Below are positions 45,275 through 55,063 of a stretch of 64,000 bases of DNA, piece after piece. Made by a program: the position numbers and the translations under genes. The stretch covers positions 1 through 64,000 of the forward strand of contig NZ_BTPU01000031.1 of NCBI RefSeq assembly GCF_036985595.1. Reading direction: 5' to 3'. Within the stretch, counting starts at the first letter, position 1; each line of letters opens with the position of its first letter. A model generated the notes under the pieces. The model made no database searches, was not told where the DNA came from, and saw only the letters and a program-made list of their open reading frames with translations. Origin of the DNA: Vallitalea maricola (GTDB taxonomy: Bacteria > Bacillota > Clostridia > Lachnospirales > Vallitaleaceae).

Positions 45275-46462
45275 TTATTTTGGGATATATTTACTATTTA
45301 TTAAAGAAGCTCTTTTGACAGAATTGTAACCAAAACGGCCACGAAGTTCATCTACTAATTTATCAATTTGCTCTTTTTTTTGAGTGTTTTTTTCATTTGG
45401 AAAAAGAGATAATTGTTTATAATCTTGATTGCCAAAATTCCCTATACCAACACCAAGCAATCTTACTGGTTTATCTAATGGTATATGCGCTAGCAGGTTA
45501 CATGCCATATTATAAATTGTATCAGTTACATCGGTAGGTTCTTCAATAGTAATACTTCTAGTTATGACATTAAAATCATTATACTTTATTTTAATTGATA
45601 TAGTTTTACCCTTCGAAATGTGTTTCCGAAGTCTCCAGCTAACTGAGTCTGCTAAGAGGAGGGCTTCTTTTTTAAGTTCCTCCAAATCACTTACATCAAA
45701 AGAAAAAGTAATCTCATTACTAATGCTTTTCATATTATTCTTTACATTAGGATTGATGATATTACTACCAATACCATTTGCAGAATTGTGGATTTCCTTA
45801 GCATATTTGTTACCCACAATTGTTTCTAATACACTTATTGGACATTTAGCTAAATCTCCAATTGTAGATATGTCCATTTTATTAAGTGCTGCAGTGGTTT
45901 TCTTACCAACACCATATAATTCTCCCACTGGTAGATGCCATAATTTTTCTTCTACATCCTTTGGATAGATATGGGTAATACCTAGGGGTTTCTTATAGTC
46001 AGATGCCATTTTGGCTAGTAATTTATTAGACGATATTCCTACTGAACAAGGTATATCTAATTCACCTAGTAATCTGTTTTGAATAGTTATAGCCACCTCA
46101 TGTGGCGAACCAAAAAGATTCTCTGTCCCAGTCATATCCAAAAATGCCTCATCAATTGAAAGTTGTTGTTTCAAAGGAGTATATTCATCAAAGATATCCA
46201 TTATTTCTTTTGATATATTACTATAAAGATTATGTGTCGGCTTCACAACAGTAGCCTCCGGGCATAACTTCACAGCCTGCCAAATAGGCATAGCCGTTTT
46301 CACACCATAAGCTTTGGCATCATAACTGGCAGCTAATACAATACCACGTCTCTTCTGCGGATCTCCCCCCACAATTAAAGGCACATCTTTCAATCTTGGA
46401 TCATTAGCCTGCTCACAAGAAGCAAAAAAAGAATTCATATCAATATGAAGTATTGTTCTCAT
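45275..46462 (-). CDS. dinB: DNA polymerase IV (Y-family translesion polymerase)
   Basis: The 395-residue protein starts ILHIDMNSFFASCEQ, the first catalytic Asp motif of Y-family polymerases, followed by the second acidic motif LSIDEAFLDMTG (near residue 103) and a helix-hairpin-helix region (LYGVGKKTTAALNKMDISTIGDL). The little-finger domain is at about 240-345, and the clamp-binding motif QLSLFP is near residue 363. It copies past DNA lesions. The start ATG follows AGAGGG. An SOS-box-like site upstream suggests LexA control. Confidence 0.93.
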   Translation of the reverse strand: MRTILHIDMNSFFASCEQANDPRLKDVPLIVGGDPQKRRGIVLAASYDAKAYGVKTAMPIWQAVKLCPEATVVKPTHNLYSNISKEIMDIFDEYTPLKQQLSIDEAFLDMTGTENLFGSPHEVAITIQNRLLGELDIPCSVGISSNKLLAKMASDYKKPLGITHIYPKDVEEKLWHLPVGELYGVGKKTTAALNKMDISTIGDLAKCPISVLETIVGNKYAKEIHNSANGIGSNIINPNVKNNMKSISNEITFSFDVSDLEELKKEALLLADSVSWRLRKHISKGKTISIKIKYNDFNVITRSITIEEPTDVTDTIYNMACNLLAHIPLDKPVRLLGVGIGNFGNQDYKQLSLFPNEKNTQKKEQIDKLVDELRGRFGYNSVKRASLINSKYIPK

Positions 46463-46512
46463 AATTATCCCTCTTATTATATGGGTATATAATTTTATTA
46501 TTGATTATCACC

Positions 46513-46526
46513 CGAATATATGTTCT
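46513..46526 (-). promoter_or_regulatory. LexA (SOS) box upstream of dinB
   Basis: On the minus strand the site reads AGAACATATATTCG, matching 12 of 14 positions of the Firmicutes LexA consensus CGAACRNRYGTTCG. It lies about 50 bp upstream of the dinB start. The rest of 46527-46838 has only short hairpins (for example GTGTTT/AAACAC near 46673-46690) and no gene. Confidence 0.65.
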
Positions 46527-46801
46527 TATATAATAATACCATAAAAATGAAGTGGAATGAATATATTTTTTGTTTTGGATATTATATTGCATTTGCCTAT
46601 CAATGAGTATATAATATACTTTAAATAATTTGCAAAATATGAATTTACTTAAGCTTTAACTTACTTATGTTAAGTGTTTTGAATTAAACACATTTATATA
46701 TTAAAAATACATTAGTAACAAGACATTTTTTATAGTTTTATGATATTATTAAAAATAAGACAGAATATATTCAAGTTATTAAAACTTAAGTATGAAATTA
46801 T

Positions 46802-46817
46802 AGGAAAAAATTTTCCT
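46802..46817 (+). promoter_or_regulatory. Palindrome just before the ilvE ribosome binding site
   Basis: AGGAAAA and TTTTCCT form 7-bp arms around AA (46802-46817), some 20 bp ahead of the start codon. It may be an operator. It does not have the order of a CodY box (AATTTTCWGAAAATT). Confidence 0.35.
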
Positions 46818-46838
46818 TATTAAGAAGGGGGCATTCAA

Positions 46839-47906
46839 ATGCTAAATATTAAATATGAATTGACCAAAGACCTAAAGCAAAAACCAGATTTCAATAATCT
46901 TGGATTTGGAACAAAATTTACTGATCATATGTTTATCATGGATTATACTGAAGGAAAAGGATGGCATGACCCAAGAATCGTACCATATCAACCAATCTCC
47001 CTAGATCCTTCAGCTATGGTTTTTCATTATGGACAAGAAATGTTTGAAGGAATGAAAGCATACAAAACTGAAGATGACAGAGTACTTTTATTCAGACCTG
47101 AAAAAAACATTCACAGAACTAATGTAACTAATGAAAGACTATGTATTCCACAGATAGATGAAGACGATATGTTTCAAGCTATCTACGATCTAATAAAAGT
47201 AGAAAAAGACTGGATTCCAACTCCAAAAGGAACATCTCTGTATATTAGACCTTTTATCATAGCTACAGATCCTTTCTTAGGTGTAAGAGCATCTAATTCT
47301 TATATGTTCATGGTTATATTATGTCCAGTTGGTGCTTATTACAAAGAAGGTATTAATCCTGTAAAAATATGGGTTGAGACTGAGTATGTTCGTGCAGTAA
47401 AAGGTGGTATTGGTTTCGCTAAGACAGGCGGAAACTATGCAGCTAGTATCAAAGCTCAAATGAAAGCTAAAGAAAGAGGATATTCTCAAGTATTATGGCT
47501 TGATGGAGTAGAAAGAAAATATGTTGAAGAAGTAGGAACAATGAACGTATTTTTCAAAATTGATGGAGAAGTTATTACACCATCTCTTGAAGGTAGTATA
47601 TTAGCAGGAGTTACAAGAGATTCTGTTATTGAATTATTAAAATCTTGGAATATACCTGTTTGCGAGAGAAAACTTTCTATAGAAGAAATCTATGATGCAG
47701 CAGAAAAAGGAATACTTGAAGAAGCTTTTGGAACTGGAACAGCTGCTGTTATTTCACCAATAGGAGAACTTAACTACGATGGTAAGGTAATCGGTATAAA
47801 TGATGGAAAAATAGGTGAAATATCTCAAAAGATTTATGATACAATCACTGGTATACAAACCGGTCATGTGGAAGATACTTTCGGATGGGCAAAGGAAATA
47901 AAATAG
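46839..47906 (+). CDS. ilvE: Branched-chain amino acid aminotransferase
   Basis: The 355-residue class IV PLP enzyme interconverts Leu, Ile and Val with their 2-oxoacids, using 2-oxoglutarate/glutamate. Diagnostic segments are MVFHYGQEMFEGMKAYKTEDDRVLLFRPEKN, IRPFIIATDPFLGVRAS, GGNYAAS, and the DGVERKYVEEVGTMNVFF region that carries the PLP-binding lysine. Length and order fit the type-II IlvE/BCAT group. The ATG follows AAGGGGG. It is monocistronic, with a terminator straight after. Its products are the 2-oxoacid substrates of the Vor enzyme encoded at the end of the window. Confidence 0.93.
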   Translation: MLNIKYELTKDLKQKPDFNNLGFGTKFTDHMFIMDYTEGKGWHDPRIVPYQPISLDPSAMVFHYGQEMFEGMKAYKTEDDRVLLFRPEKNIHRTNVTNERLCIPQIDEDDMFQAIYDLIKVEKDWIPTPKGTSLYIRPFIIATDPFLGVRASNSYMFMVILCPVGAYYKEGINPVKIWVETEYVRAVKGGIGFAKTGGNYAASIKAQMKAKERGYSQVLWLDGVERKYVEEVGTMNVFFKIDGEVITPSLEGSILAGVTRDSVIELLKSWNIPVCERKLSIEEIYDAAEKGILEEAFGTGTAAVISPIGELNYDGKVIGINDGKIGEISQKIYDTITGIQTGHVEDTFGWAKEIK

Positions 47907-47930
47907 TTGAAAATGAATCATTAATATAAA

Positions 47931-47968
47931 TTAAAAAAGAGGGTTAACCCCTCTTTTTTAATGTTGTA
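47931..47968 (+). terminator. Intrinsic terminator of ilvE
   Basis: TTAAAAAAGAGGG (47931-47943) pairs with CCCTCTTTTTTAA (about 47949-47961) with a short loop and an integral T-run. The remaining 270 bp to the kinase gene hold a 9-bp inverted repeat (ACAATTATT 47987-47995 / AATAATTGT 48004-48012) and otherwise only AT-rich DNA. Confidence 0.9.
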
Positions 47969-48237
47969 TTTTATTATTATTATTGAACAATTATTTTAAG
48001 ATTAATAATTGTCCAATAATAATTGATGGTAATAATAATTACAAAAAAACTGATTATATCTTTTGAATTATAATATTTAAGTATAGTTGTTATTTAATAT
48101 ACATTATGATATTATTATTTGTGTTGTTTTAATTATAAAAAAGAAGTATAAAAAACTTTTCGCTTAAATTAATGTTTGTTTATTTGTTAATGTATTTATA
48201 TAAATATATCATGAATAAAAATATGGGGGCTAATAAA

Positions 48238-50019
48238 GTGTTGAGGTTTTTGCATATAAAGTCTTTAAAGAGCAATATCATGCTTTGTTTTTCAGTAATT
48301 TTCATTCTTGTTCTATGTATTATAGGTGTAATAGGTTATAGTTTTTTCTCAAAGGTTTTAACAAATGAAATATTAAGTAATACAGAAAAGATAATAGATC
48401 AAACTAGTAGTAATATAGATCTTTATTTTGGTCAAATAAAAAATTTAACTCAAATAACTGCTAGTAATTATAATATAATTAACGCACTAAAAGAAGATGA
48501 AAATGGCCAAGATTCAAATCTTTTATTTTATAATAGAAGAATATCCGATGTATTGCAGCAAACTAAGAAATTCAATCTAAGAATTAAAGATTTAATTATT
48601 ATTAGGCGAGACGGAACTTGTTATAACTATTCCAATTCTTGTGTTAAGGAAGATTATAATTTTTTTGAACAGGATTGGTTTCCAAAATTTGATGATAAAT
48701 TTGCTAAGGTTTGTTTTACGGGTATACATCAACAAGATTATTATGTACTTGATACAAATTGTGAAGGAAGTGTTGCTTCAACAGTTATTCCCATTATGGA
48801 TTATATGGATATAAGCAGACAATTTTTTGCCATGCTTCTATGTAATCTTAATATCAATGATGTTAAAGAACTTACCAAAGGAGCAGAGCTAGGAAAAACT
48901 GGATTTTTTTTGATTATTGATAAAAATAATGAATTAGTATATAATCCCACCTATTATGTTTTTGATGAAGATTTCAAGGAAAATATATTGACTAATTTAA
49001 ATAGCGATAGTGGGCAGTTTATTTCTAAACATAATAAAAATCATGTTCTTATTGTACATAAAACATCGAAGATAACTGGATGGAAAATCATATCTATAAT
49101 TCCCATGAAAGAGATTCTGAACCCTTTAAATAATATAAAAAGTTTTACATTCATTTTAATTATTATCTGCGTAATTATTGTTATTATAGTATCTATACTG
49201 ATTTCAAGAAGGATTACTAAGCCTATCTCTCTTTTAATTGATAAGATGGTAGATATAGGACGTGGTGATTTTGATATAAAGCTCTATGATGATAGTACCA
49301 TTGAAATGGAAATGTTAAGCAGTAATATAGATATAATGATTGAGAGGATTAATAGATTAAATAGGGATATATATTCATATAAGATGAAAAGTAAGGAAGC
49401 TGAGATAAAAGCATTACAAAGTCAAATCAATCCACATTTTTTATACAATACTCTACAATCAGTCAAGGCTCTAGCATTATTTAAGAAAACCAATGATATA
49501 AGTAAAATAGTCACATTAATTGGTAATATGCTTAGATATGCTATCTATAATTCAGATGAATTAGTAAACATAAGTAGTGAAATAAAACACCTCAGTGATT
49601 ACATTAAAATACAAAATTATAGATATTCAAATAAATTTGAATATGAAGTTCTTGCTGAAATCAAATTAGATCAATATAAAACTTTGAAACTTATTTTACA
49701 ACCTATTGTAGAAAACAGTATAATTCATGGGTTACAAGAAAATATTAAAGGATTAATAACTATTAATATATTTCTACATGATAATAATGTACACCTTAGA
49801 ATTGATGATAATGGAAAAGGAATGTCATCAGAAGAATTACAAAGAATAAGATCATATATTAACGATACAAGCCAAAAAGATAAAAGTAACAGTATTGGTT
49901 TGAAAAATGTTAACGAGAGAATTAAATTGAAGTATGGTGAACTATATGGTGTAGAGATTGATTCAAAATTAGATATTGGTACAAGAGTTACTATAATTAT
50001 TCCGCAAATAAATTCTTGA
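48238..50019 (+). CDS. YesM-type sensor histidine kinase
   Basis: I prefer the GTG at 48238, with GGGGG eight bases upstream, over ATGs at 48172 or 48211 that lack a ribosome binding site. The 593-residue product has an N-terminal membrane helix (residues about 15-40), an extracellular Cache-like sensor domain (45-295), a second helix (about 300-325), a HAMP domain, a His_kinase region with the phospho-acceptor His400 in LQSQINPHFLYNTLQS, and a HATPase_c domain (DDNGKGMSSEEL, SIGLKNVNERI). This family, paired with AraC-type regulators, usually senses extracellular sugars or binding proteins and controls ABC sugar importers. Its response regulator follows after 8 bp. Confidence 0.88.
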   Translation: MLRFLHIKSLKSNIMLCFSVIFILVLCIIGVIGYSFFSKVLTNEILSNTEKIIDQTSSNIDLYFGQIKNLTQITASNYNIINALKEDENGQDSNLLFYNRRISDVLQQTKKFNLRIKDLIIIRRDGTCYNYSNSCVKEDYNFFEQDWFPKFDDKFAKVCFTGIHQQDYYVLDTNCEGSVASTVIPIMDYMDISRQFFAMLLCNLNINDVKELTKGAELGKTGFFLIIDKNNELVYNPTYYVFDEDFKENILTNLNSDSGQFISKHNKNHVLIVHKTSKITGWKIISIIPMKEILNPLNNIKSFTFILIIICVIIVIIVSILISRRITKPISLLIDKMVDIGRGDFDIKLYDDSTIEMEMLSSNIDIMIERINRLNRDIYSYKMKSKEAEIKALQSQINPHFLYNTLQSVKALALFKKTNDISKIVTLIGNMLRYAIYNSDELVNISSEIKHLSDYIKIQNYRYSNKFEYEVLAEIKLDQYKTLKLILQPIVENSIIHGLQENIKGLITINIFLHDNNVHLRIDDNGKGMSSEELQRIRSYINDTSQKDKSNSIGLKNVNERIKLKYGELYGVEIDSKLDIGTRVTIIIPQINS

Positions 50020-50027
50020 GAGGATGA

Positions 50028-51638
50028 ATGAATTTGAAAGTTGTGATTGTTGATGATGAGATTCTTACTTTGCAATTACTAGAAAATATTATTGATTGGG
50101 AAAGTTTAGATATTAGTATAGTAGGGGTGGCACAAAATGGTTATGATGCACAACAAATTATTAAGAGAACTTCTCCTCACATACTTATTACTGATATAAA
50201 AATGCCCAAAATGGATGGGATAGATTTAATAAAATGGGTCAAAGATTTTGATAGTAAAATAAAAGTAATAATATTGAGTGCTTATGGAGAATTTGAGTAT
50301 GCACAAGAAGCATTGGCTCAAGGTGTAGTTGAGTATTTATTGAAACCTATTGATGAAGAAAAATTATATAAATTGGTAAAAAGATTAAAAGTTGAAATAC
50401 AAAAGAATATATACATACAGAAAGAACTTACAAACATGAAAAAGATTGAATGCAGGCAGATTTTCAAACAATTACTATATCCATGTGATATTGCTAGAAT
50501 TAATAATATTTCAGAAATTGAATCAAGAATTGGTCAAAGAGAATATAGATTATTGAATATAAATGTAGATAATCTATCTTATAATGATTACATAAAATTT
50601 AGTGAACTTAAGGATGAAGAAATAAATGATATAACAGATTTTATAGAACTTAGCTTGAAAAATTCTAATGAGAATATTGATGTAATAGTTTCGGAAGGAT
50701 ATTTTGGAGAGTGGGTTGCTCTTATAAGATATTATGATGAGGATTATAAAGATATAAATTTTAATAGGTATAAAAAGTTAACTGAATTGTTGATATATGA
50801 TTTTTCTTCGAAGATTGGAATAAATTGCTTTGCTGGTATTAGTATGAAGCACGTAGGAGTTAGCGAGATTTATACTGCCTATTATGAGACTCTTGATTTA
50901 ATAAAATACCGTTTTTATCTAGGAGATAATATTATTTTAAGTAATGACTGTAATCATATGCAGTTTAATTTAAAAGAGTTAAAATTTATTGATCAACAAA
51001 AGATGCTTTTACAACATATAAATGCACATAATGAATTGGAAGCTATAAATCTATTAACCCAAATTTTTCGAGAGATTAATGATAGTGCGACAATAGAACC
51101 AGATAAAATATATGATTTTTGTTATGAATTAATAGTTTTGATTAGACATAAGTTCTGTCAAGGAAAAGTTAATGGAAAAGTATTAGATATAGTTGATGAT
51201 ATAACTATAGAAAAATTAAGAAATTATAAAACTCTAGAGAATCTAAAAGATTATATGATTAATCTTTGTAAGGATATAATAAATCATTTCATAAGTATTG
51301 AAGAAAAAGAAAGCAGTAAACTGATACAGAAAGCAAAAGAATACATAAATTTAAAATATAATACTGCAATAACTTTAGATGAAATATGTGAATATGTTTC
51401 TGTGAGTAAAAGTTATTTTTGTTATATGTTCAAAAGAGAGATGGGAGAAAGTATCTGGAATTATCTTACCAGCTATAGAATAGAGAAAGCAAAAAATCTG
51501 CTTCAAAATACGGATATGAAAAATTATGAAATATCTTATTATATAGGGTATGAAAATGCAAGTTATTTTACAAAAACATTTAGAAAGCTTACAGGAATGA
51601 CACCTCATGAATTCAGAAATAAGAATATTGTACAATAA
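50028..51638 (+). CDS. YesN-type response regulator with AraC DNA-binding domain
   Basis: The 536-residue protein has a receiver domain (1-120, phospho-acceptor Asp56 in LITDIKMPKMDG, Lys near 106 in LLKPID), a long linker domain (130-420) and a C-terminal AraC-type double HTH (LDEICEYVSVSKSYFCYMFKREMG, YYIGYENASYFTKTFRKLTG). It is translated with the kinase. It probably activates the ABC transporter genes 110 bp downstream in response to an extracellular glycan. A TTG at 50034 is an alternative start with slightly better spacing. Confidence 0.88.
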   Translation: MNLKVVIVDDEILTLQLLENIIDWESLDISIVGVAQNGYDAQQIIKRTSPHILITDIKMPKMDGIDLIKWVKDFDSKIKVIILSAYGEFEYAQEALAQGVVEYLLKPIDEEKLYKLVKRLKVEIQKNIYIQKELTNMKKIECRQIFKQLLYPCDIARINNISEIESRIGQREYRLLNINVDNLSYNDYIKFSELKDEEINDITDFIELSLKNSNENIDVIVSEGYFGEWVALIRYYDEDYKDINFNRYKKLTELLIYDFSSKIGINCFAGISMKHVGVSEIYTAYYETLDLIKYRFYLGDNIILSNDCNHMQFNLKELKFIDQQKMLLQHINAHNELEAINLLTQIFREINDSATIEPDKIYDFCYELIVLIRHKFCQGKVNGKVLDIVDDITIEKLRNYKTLENLKDYMINLCKDIINHFISIEEKESSKLIQKAKEYINLKYNTAITLDEICEYVSVSKSYFCYMFKREMGESIWNYLTSYRIEKAKNLLQNTDMKNYEISYYIGYENASYFTKTFRKLTGMTPHEFRNKNIVQ

Positions 51639-51695
51639 AAGAATATACAGTTGTAAATAGTAACATAGTTTCTTTCTTTTTGAATATCTAGTAAG

Positions 51696-51701
51696 TATAA
51701 T
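51696..51701 (+). promoter_or_regulatory. Possible -10 of the ABC transporter operon
   Basis: A consensus TATAAT lies 50 bp upstream of the binding-protein gene. No good -35 is seen at the right distance (TTTCTT only), as is common for promoters that need an activator such as the upstream AraC-type regulator. Confidence 0.4.
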
Positions 51702-51750
51702 AAAACATAGAGGATCCTTTAAATAAATAAAAAATACAAGGAGGGTAATT

Positions 51751-53031
51751 ATGAAGAAAAGTCTTTCCGTTATTTTGGCTATAACTATCTGCTTGTCAAT
51801 TGTATTAGCGGGATGTCAAAATAAACAAGGAGAAAAGGGTACCAAACCTACAGATGGTACTACAGAAGAAGTAGTTACTTTAAAACTTATGGGGTGGGAT
51901 AATGAAAGTCAGCAAAAAGTTTATTTAGAGCCTTTTAGAAAAGATAATCCGAATATTAAGATAGAATATCAATTCGTAGATAATAAACAATTTGACAATG
52001 TATTAAATGCTCAATTGGCCGCTAATGAGGGTCCGGATATAATTATTGCTGGAGCTCAAGTCAAAAATCTTGCAGCAGCTGGTTACTTAACAGACCTTAC
52101 TAATGAACCAATAGCCAATAAGTATATGGAAACAGGATTATCTGCCTTTAGTTTTGACGGAAAATACTATGGTATTCCAAAACTATCTTGGTTTGAAGGG
52201 GTGTTTTATAATAAAAAAATATTTGCAGAAAATGATATAGAAATACCGAAAACATATGATGAATGGTTGCAAATTCATGAAACTTTAAAAGAAGTTGGAA
52301 TAAAACCACAAACTATGGGGGCAAAATCATGGGAACCTATGATGAAACAATCTATGGGATTATTATTAAATGAATTTTATGCAACTGATGCAGGTAAGAA
52401 TTTTGATGAAGATTTTGACAGTGGAAAGAAAACAGTAGAAGGTAATTGGAACGATGCTTTAGATAAATGGGGTATAATGGTTGAAAGAGGTTATATAACT
52501 AAGGAAATGTTAGGATTAGATTATGATCAGGCATTAGAAGAATTTGCACTTGAAAAAGCTGCAATGTGGGATTCAGGTCCATGGTCAGATGTAGCGCTAA
52601 AAGAGAAGAATCCTGACTTGGATTATGGTATGTTTCCATTTCCAGGTTCTAAAGAAGGAACAGGATGGTTAGTTGGTGGACCTGGTGGAGCTTTTTGTAT
52701 CAATAAGAATACAAAGCATAAAGAGGCAGCAATTAAGTTTTTGGAATATATCTCAACACCAGAGATTCAAATTGCTTGGGCTAAAGAACAATCTGGAAGT
52801 AGTTTTTTAAAGGGTGTTGAAGTTGAATTAGGACCTGTATATGAAGACTGTGCGAAAGCATTTAAGGCTGGTAACGTTTACTGTCCATGGAACAATTGGT
52901 TTGGTGCACAATCAATTATTATGGAGATGGGTAAGGCAGAACAAGATTTTATAGCTGGGCAAAAAAATATTGAACAAGTTGTCAAAGCTATTGATAAAAA
53001 AGCAGAGGAAATTAAAAGTAATAGAGAGTAA
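51751..53031 (+). CDS. Sugar-binding lipoprotein of an ABC importer
   Basis: The 426-residue protein has a lipoprotein signal with lipobox LAGC (Cys22) and the fold pattern of family-1 extracellular solute-binding proteins (VTLKLMGWDNESQQKVYLEPF, ANEGPDIIIAG, GGPGGAFCINKNTKHKEAAIKFLEYIS). It captures an oligosaccharide outside the cell and passes it to the two permeases encoded downstream. No ATPase gene is present, so a shared MsmK-type ATPase is likely used. The ATG follows AAGGAGG. Context suggests a mannose-containing glycan, which is inference. Confidence 0.88.
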   Translation: MKKSLSVILAITICLSIVLAGCQNKQGEKGTKPTDGTTEEVVTLKLMGWDNESQQKVYLEPFRKDNPNIKIEYQFVDNKQFDNVLNAQLAANEGPDIIIAGAQVKNLAAAGYLTDLTNEPIANKYMETGLSAFSFDGKYYGIPKLSWFEGVFYNKKIFAENDIEIPKTYDEWLQIHETLKEVGIKPQTMGAKSWEPMMKQSMGLLLNEFYATDAGKNFDEDFDSGKKTVEGNWNDALDKWGIMVERGYITKEMLGLDYDQALEEFALEKAAMWDSGPWSDVALKEKNPDLDYGMFPFPGSKEGTGWLVGGPGGAFCINKNTKHKEAAIKFLEYISTPEIQIAWAKEQSGSSFLKGVEVELGPVYEDCAKAFKAGNVYCPWNNWFGAQSIIMEMGKAEQDFIAGQKNIEQVVKAIDKKAEEIKSNRE

Positions 53032-53038
53032 ATATATT

Positions 53039-53117
53039 GAACTTAAATAAATAAGCTTCAAATATTAAGTTCCATATATATAGTTGACTGTAGCAATTGA
53101 ATAATTACTACAGTCAA
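53039..53117 (+). promoter_or_regulatory. Two stem-loops between the binding-protein and permease genes
   Basis: GAACTTAA (53039-53046) pairs with TTAAGTTC (53064-53071), and TTGACTGTAG (53084-53093) pairs with CTACAGTCAA (53108-53117). No strong T-run follows either. Such hairpins commonly stabilise the binding-protein mRNA and reduce read-through to the permeases. Confidence 0.55.
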
Positions 53118-53148
53118 TTAATTATAAGATGAAAAGGTGATAATAACA

Positions 53149-54054
53149 GTGAAAAAACTATATAAGAATAATTTGGTACTAAAAAAAGAAATAAAATACG
53201 AACTGTTTCTTCTTCCTGCTTTGATTGGGTTTACTTTATTTTTCATCTATCCAGTATTGTGCAGCTTTTACTATAGTACAACTAATTGGAGCCTTTATAA
53301 TAACGATAGCTTTAAATTTATAGGTCTTCAGAATTTTAATAAGATTCTTGATGATGTAGAGGTATATAGTGGTATATTTAATTCCTTTAAATGGGCATTA
53401 TTAGTAACATTTTTTCATAATACACTAGCTATCCCACTTGCTGTAGCTCTTGATTCTAAAATAAAAGGAAAGAATTTTTTTAGATCAGTTTTTTTTGTTC
53501 CAGCGGTACTAAGTAGTTTGATAGTAGGCTATCTATGGAATTTTATTATGGCTCCAACTGATTATGGCCTTTTGAATAAGGTTATAACATTTTTTGGCGG
53601 TCATAATGTAAATTGGTTAGGTGAACCAAAGATTGCTTTGTATTCGGTTTTATTTACACAGATATGGCAATGGACAGGGTGGACAATGATCATATACTTA
53701 GCTAATTTGCAGAGTATACCTAGTGATTATTATGAAGCAGCTGAGATTGATGGTGCAAATGGATGGAAGAAATTCAAGGTTATTACATTACCTATGCTAG
53801 CTCCATCAATGACAGTGAATCTCCTGCTTAGTATGATAGGGGGATTAAAGGTATTTGATATTATTTTTTCAATGACTCAAGGTGGACCTGGACATGCAAC
53901 AGAAACGATTATAACAATATTAATAAAACGTGGATTTTCTGAAGGACTTTACGGATATGCTTCAGCGATAGGAGTAGTATTATTCCTTATTATTGCAGTT
54001 GTTTCATTGATACTATTAAAATTCTTGATAAGGAGGGAGGAAAAAATAATATGA
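53149..54054 (+). CDS. Sugar ABC transporter permease, MalF-like
   Basis: The GTG at 53149, with AAAGGTG nine bases upstream, is preferred over the GTG at 53137 that lies inside that site. The 301-residue product has six membrane helices and the permease EAA loop (YYEAAEIDGANGWKKFKVITLPML) that docks the ATPase. It overlaps the next permease gene by 4 bp (ATGA). Confidence 0.88.
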   Translation: MKKLYKNNLVLKKEIKYELFLLPALIGFTLFFIYPVLCSFYYSTTNWSLYNNDSFKFIGLQNFNKILDDVEVYSGIFNSFKWALLVTFFHNTLAIPLAVALDSKIKGKNFFRSVFFVPAVLSSLIVGYLWNFIMAPTDYGLLNKVITFFGGHNVNWLGEPKIALYSVLFTQIWQWTGWTMIIYLANLQSIPSDYYEAAEIDGANGWKKFKVITLPMLAPSMTVNLLLSMIGGLKVFDIIFSMTQGGPGHATETIITILIKRGFSEGLYGYASAIGVVLFLIIAVVSLILLKFLIRREEKII

Positions 54055-54893
54055 TAAATGGTTCATTAAAGAAGAAAAAGGTACATTTAATTATATTAGA
54101 AGTTATATTATTGATTTTAGCAATACTTATGTTAGTACCAATATATTATCTCGTGGTTACAACATTTAAGACTCCTGAACAGGCAACCGCCTATCCAATG
54201 GCATTACCTTCTGCTCTTAATTTTGATTCTTATGTAAAGGCATGGAATTTGATGCAATATCCAAGAGTATTTAGGAATAATTTAATTATTACAGGTACGG
54301 CTGTATTTGGTGTAGTTATGCTTTCATCAATGGCAGCATATCCCATAGCAAGGAGAAAACACAAATTAAATAAAGTTTTGTTTTTCATTTTTTTAACAGG
54401 AATTATGGTTCCATATCAAATGGCTATTATTCCAATATATAAATTAATGATATCATTAAAATTAATGAATAAATTGACGGGAGTAATTCTAATAGACATA
54501 TTCATAAATGTTCCATTTGCAGTATTTTTGTTTCGGGGATTTATAAGTACTATACCCTATGAACTGGAAGAAGCAGCTGCTATAGATGGATGTGGTATAT
54601 TTAAGATATTTTGGAAAGTAACGTTTCCTTTACTTAAACCTGTAATTGCCACAGTTGTTATATTAAATTCATTGAATATTTGGAATGATTTTTTGACGCC
54701 TTTACTATTTTTGCAATCGAGAAAAAAAGATGTTATATTACAGGAAGTTTATAGAAATATAGGACAGTTTTCCATTGATTGGACCAATTTCTTCCCAATG
54801 ATGGTATTAGGAGTTGCTCCTCTCGTTGTATTTTATGTATTTATGCAAAAATATATAATAAAAGGAATTTCAAGTGGAGCTATTAAAGGTTAA
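54051..54893 (+). CDS. Sugar ABC transporter permease, MalG-like
   Basis: The 280-residue protein has six membrane helices and the EAA loop PYELEEAAAIDGCGIFKIFWKVTFPLLKP. It is the partner of the MalF-like permease, and the 4-bp overlap with that gene ensures coupled synthesis. The gene is followed by a terminator at 54935. Confidence 0.9.
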   Translation: MINGSLKKKKVHLIILEVILLILAILMLVPIYYLVVTTFKTPEQATAYPMALPSALNFDSYVKAWNLMQYPRVFRNNLIITGTAVFGVVMLSSMAAYPIARRKHKLNKVLFFIFLTGIMVPYQMAIIPIYKLMISLKLMNKLTGVILIDIFINVPFAVFLFRGFISTIPYELEEAAAIDGCGIFKIFWKVTFPLLKPVIATVVILNSLNIWNDFLTPLLFLQSRKKDVILQEVYRNIGQFSIDWTNFFPMMVLGVAPLVVFYVFMQKYIIKGISSGAIKG

Positions 54894-54934
54894 TCAAATA
54901 TATATAACCTAATTTGATTAGAATAAAATGAATA

Positions 54935-54966
54935 CAAGCTCTAAAGATATTTAGGGCTTGCTATTT
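54935..54966 (+). terminator. Intrinsic terminator of the ABC transporter operon
   Basis: CAAGCTCTAAA (54935-54945) pairs with TTTAGGGCTTG (54950-54960) with one mismatch, followed by CTATTTTAAT. Confidence 0.7.
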
Positions 54967-55063
54967 TAATAAAAAATAGATGAAGTATAAGAAATATCCA
55001 AGTACCTTTAAAGTATACTATGTTTAATATAATTTATATGACCAATTAATTAGGAGTGATGTT

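Noticed and set aside
46527..46838. A T-box leader for the branched-chain aminotransferase
   Set aside because: No T-box sequence, specifier stem or terminator/antiterminator is visible; only short unrelated hairpins.
48172..48237. Upstream ATG starts for the sensor kinase
   Set aside because: No ribosome binding site precedes them, whereas the GTG at 48238 has GGGGG at proper spacing.
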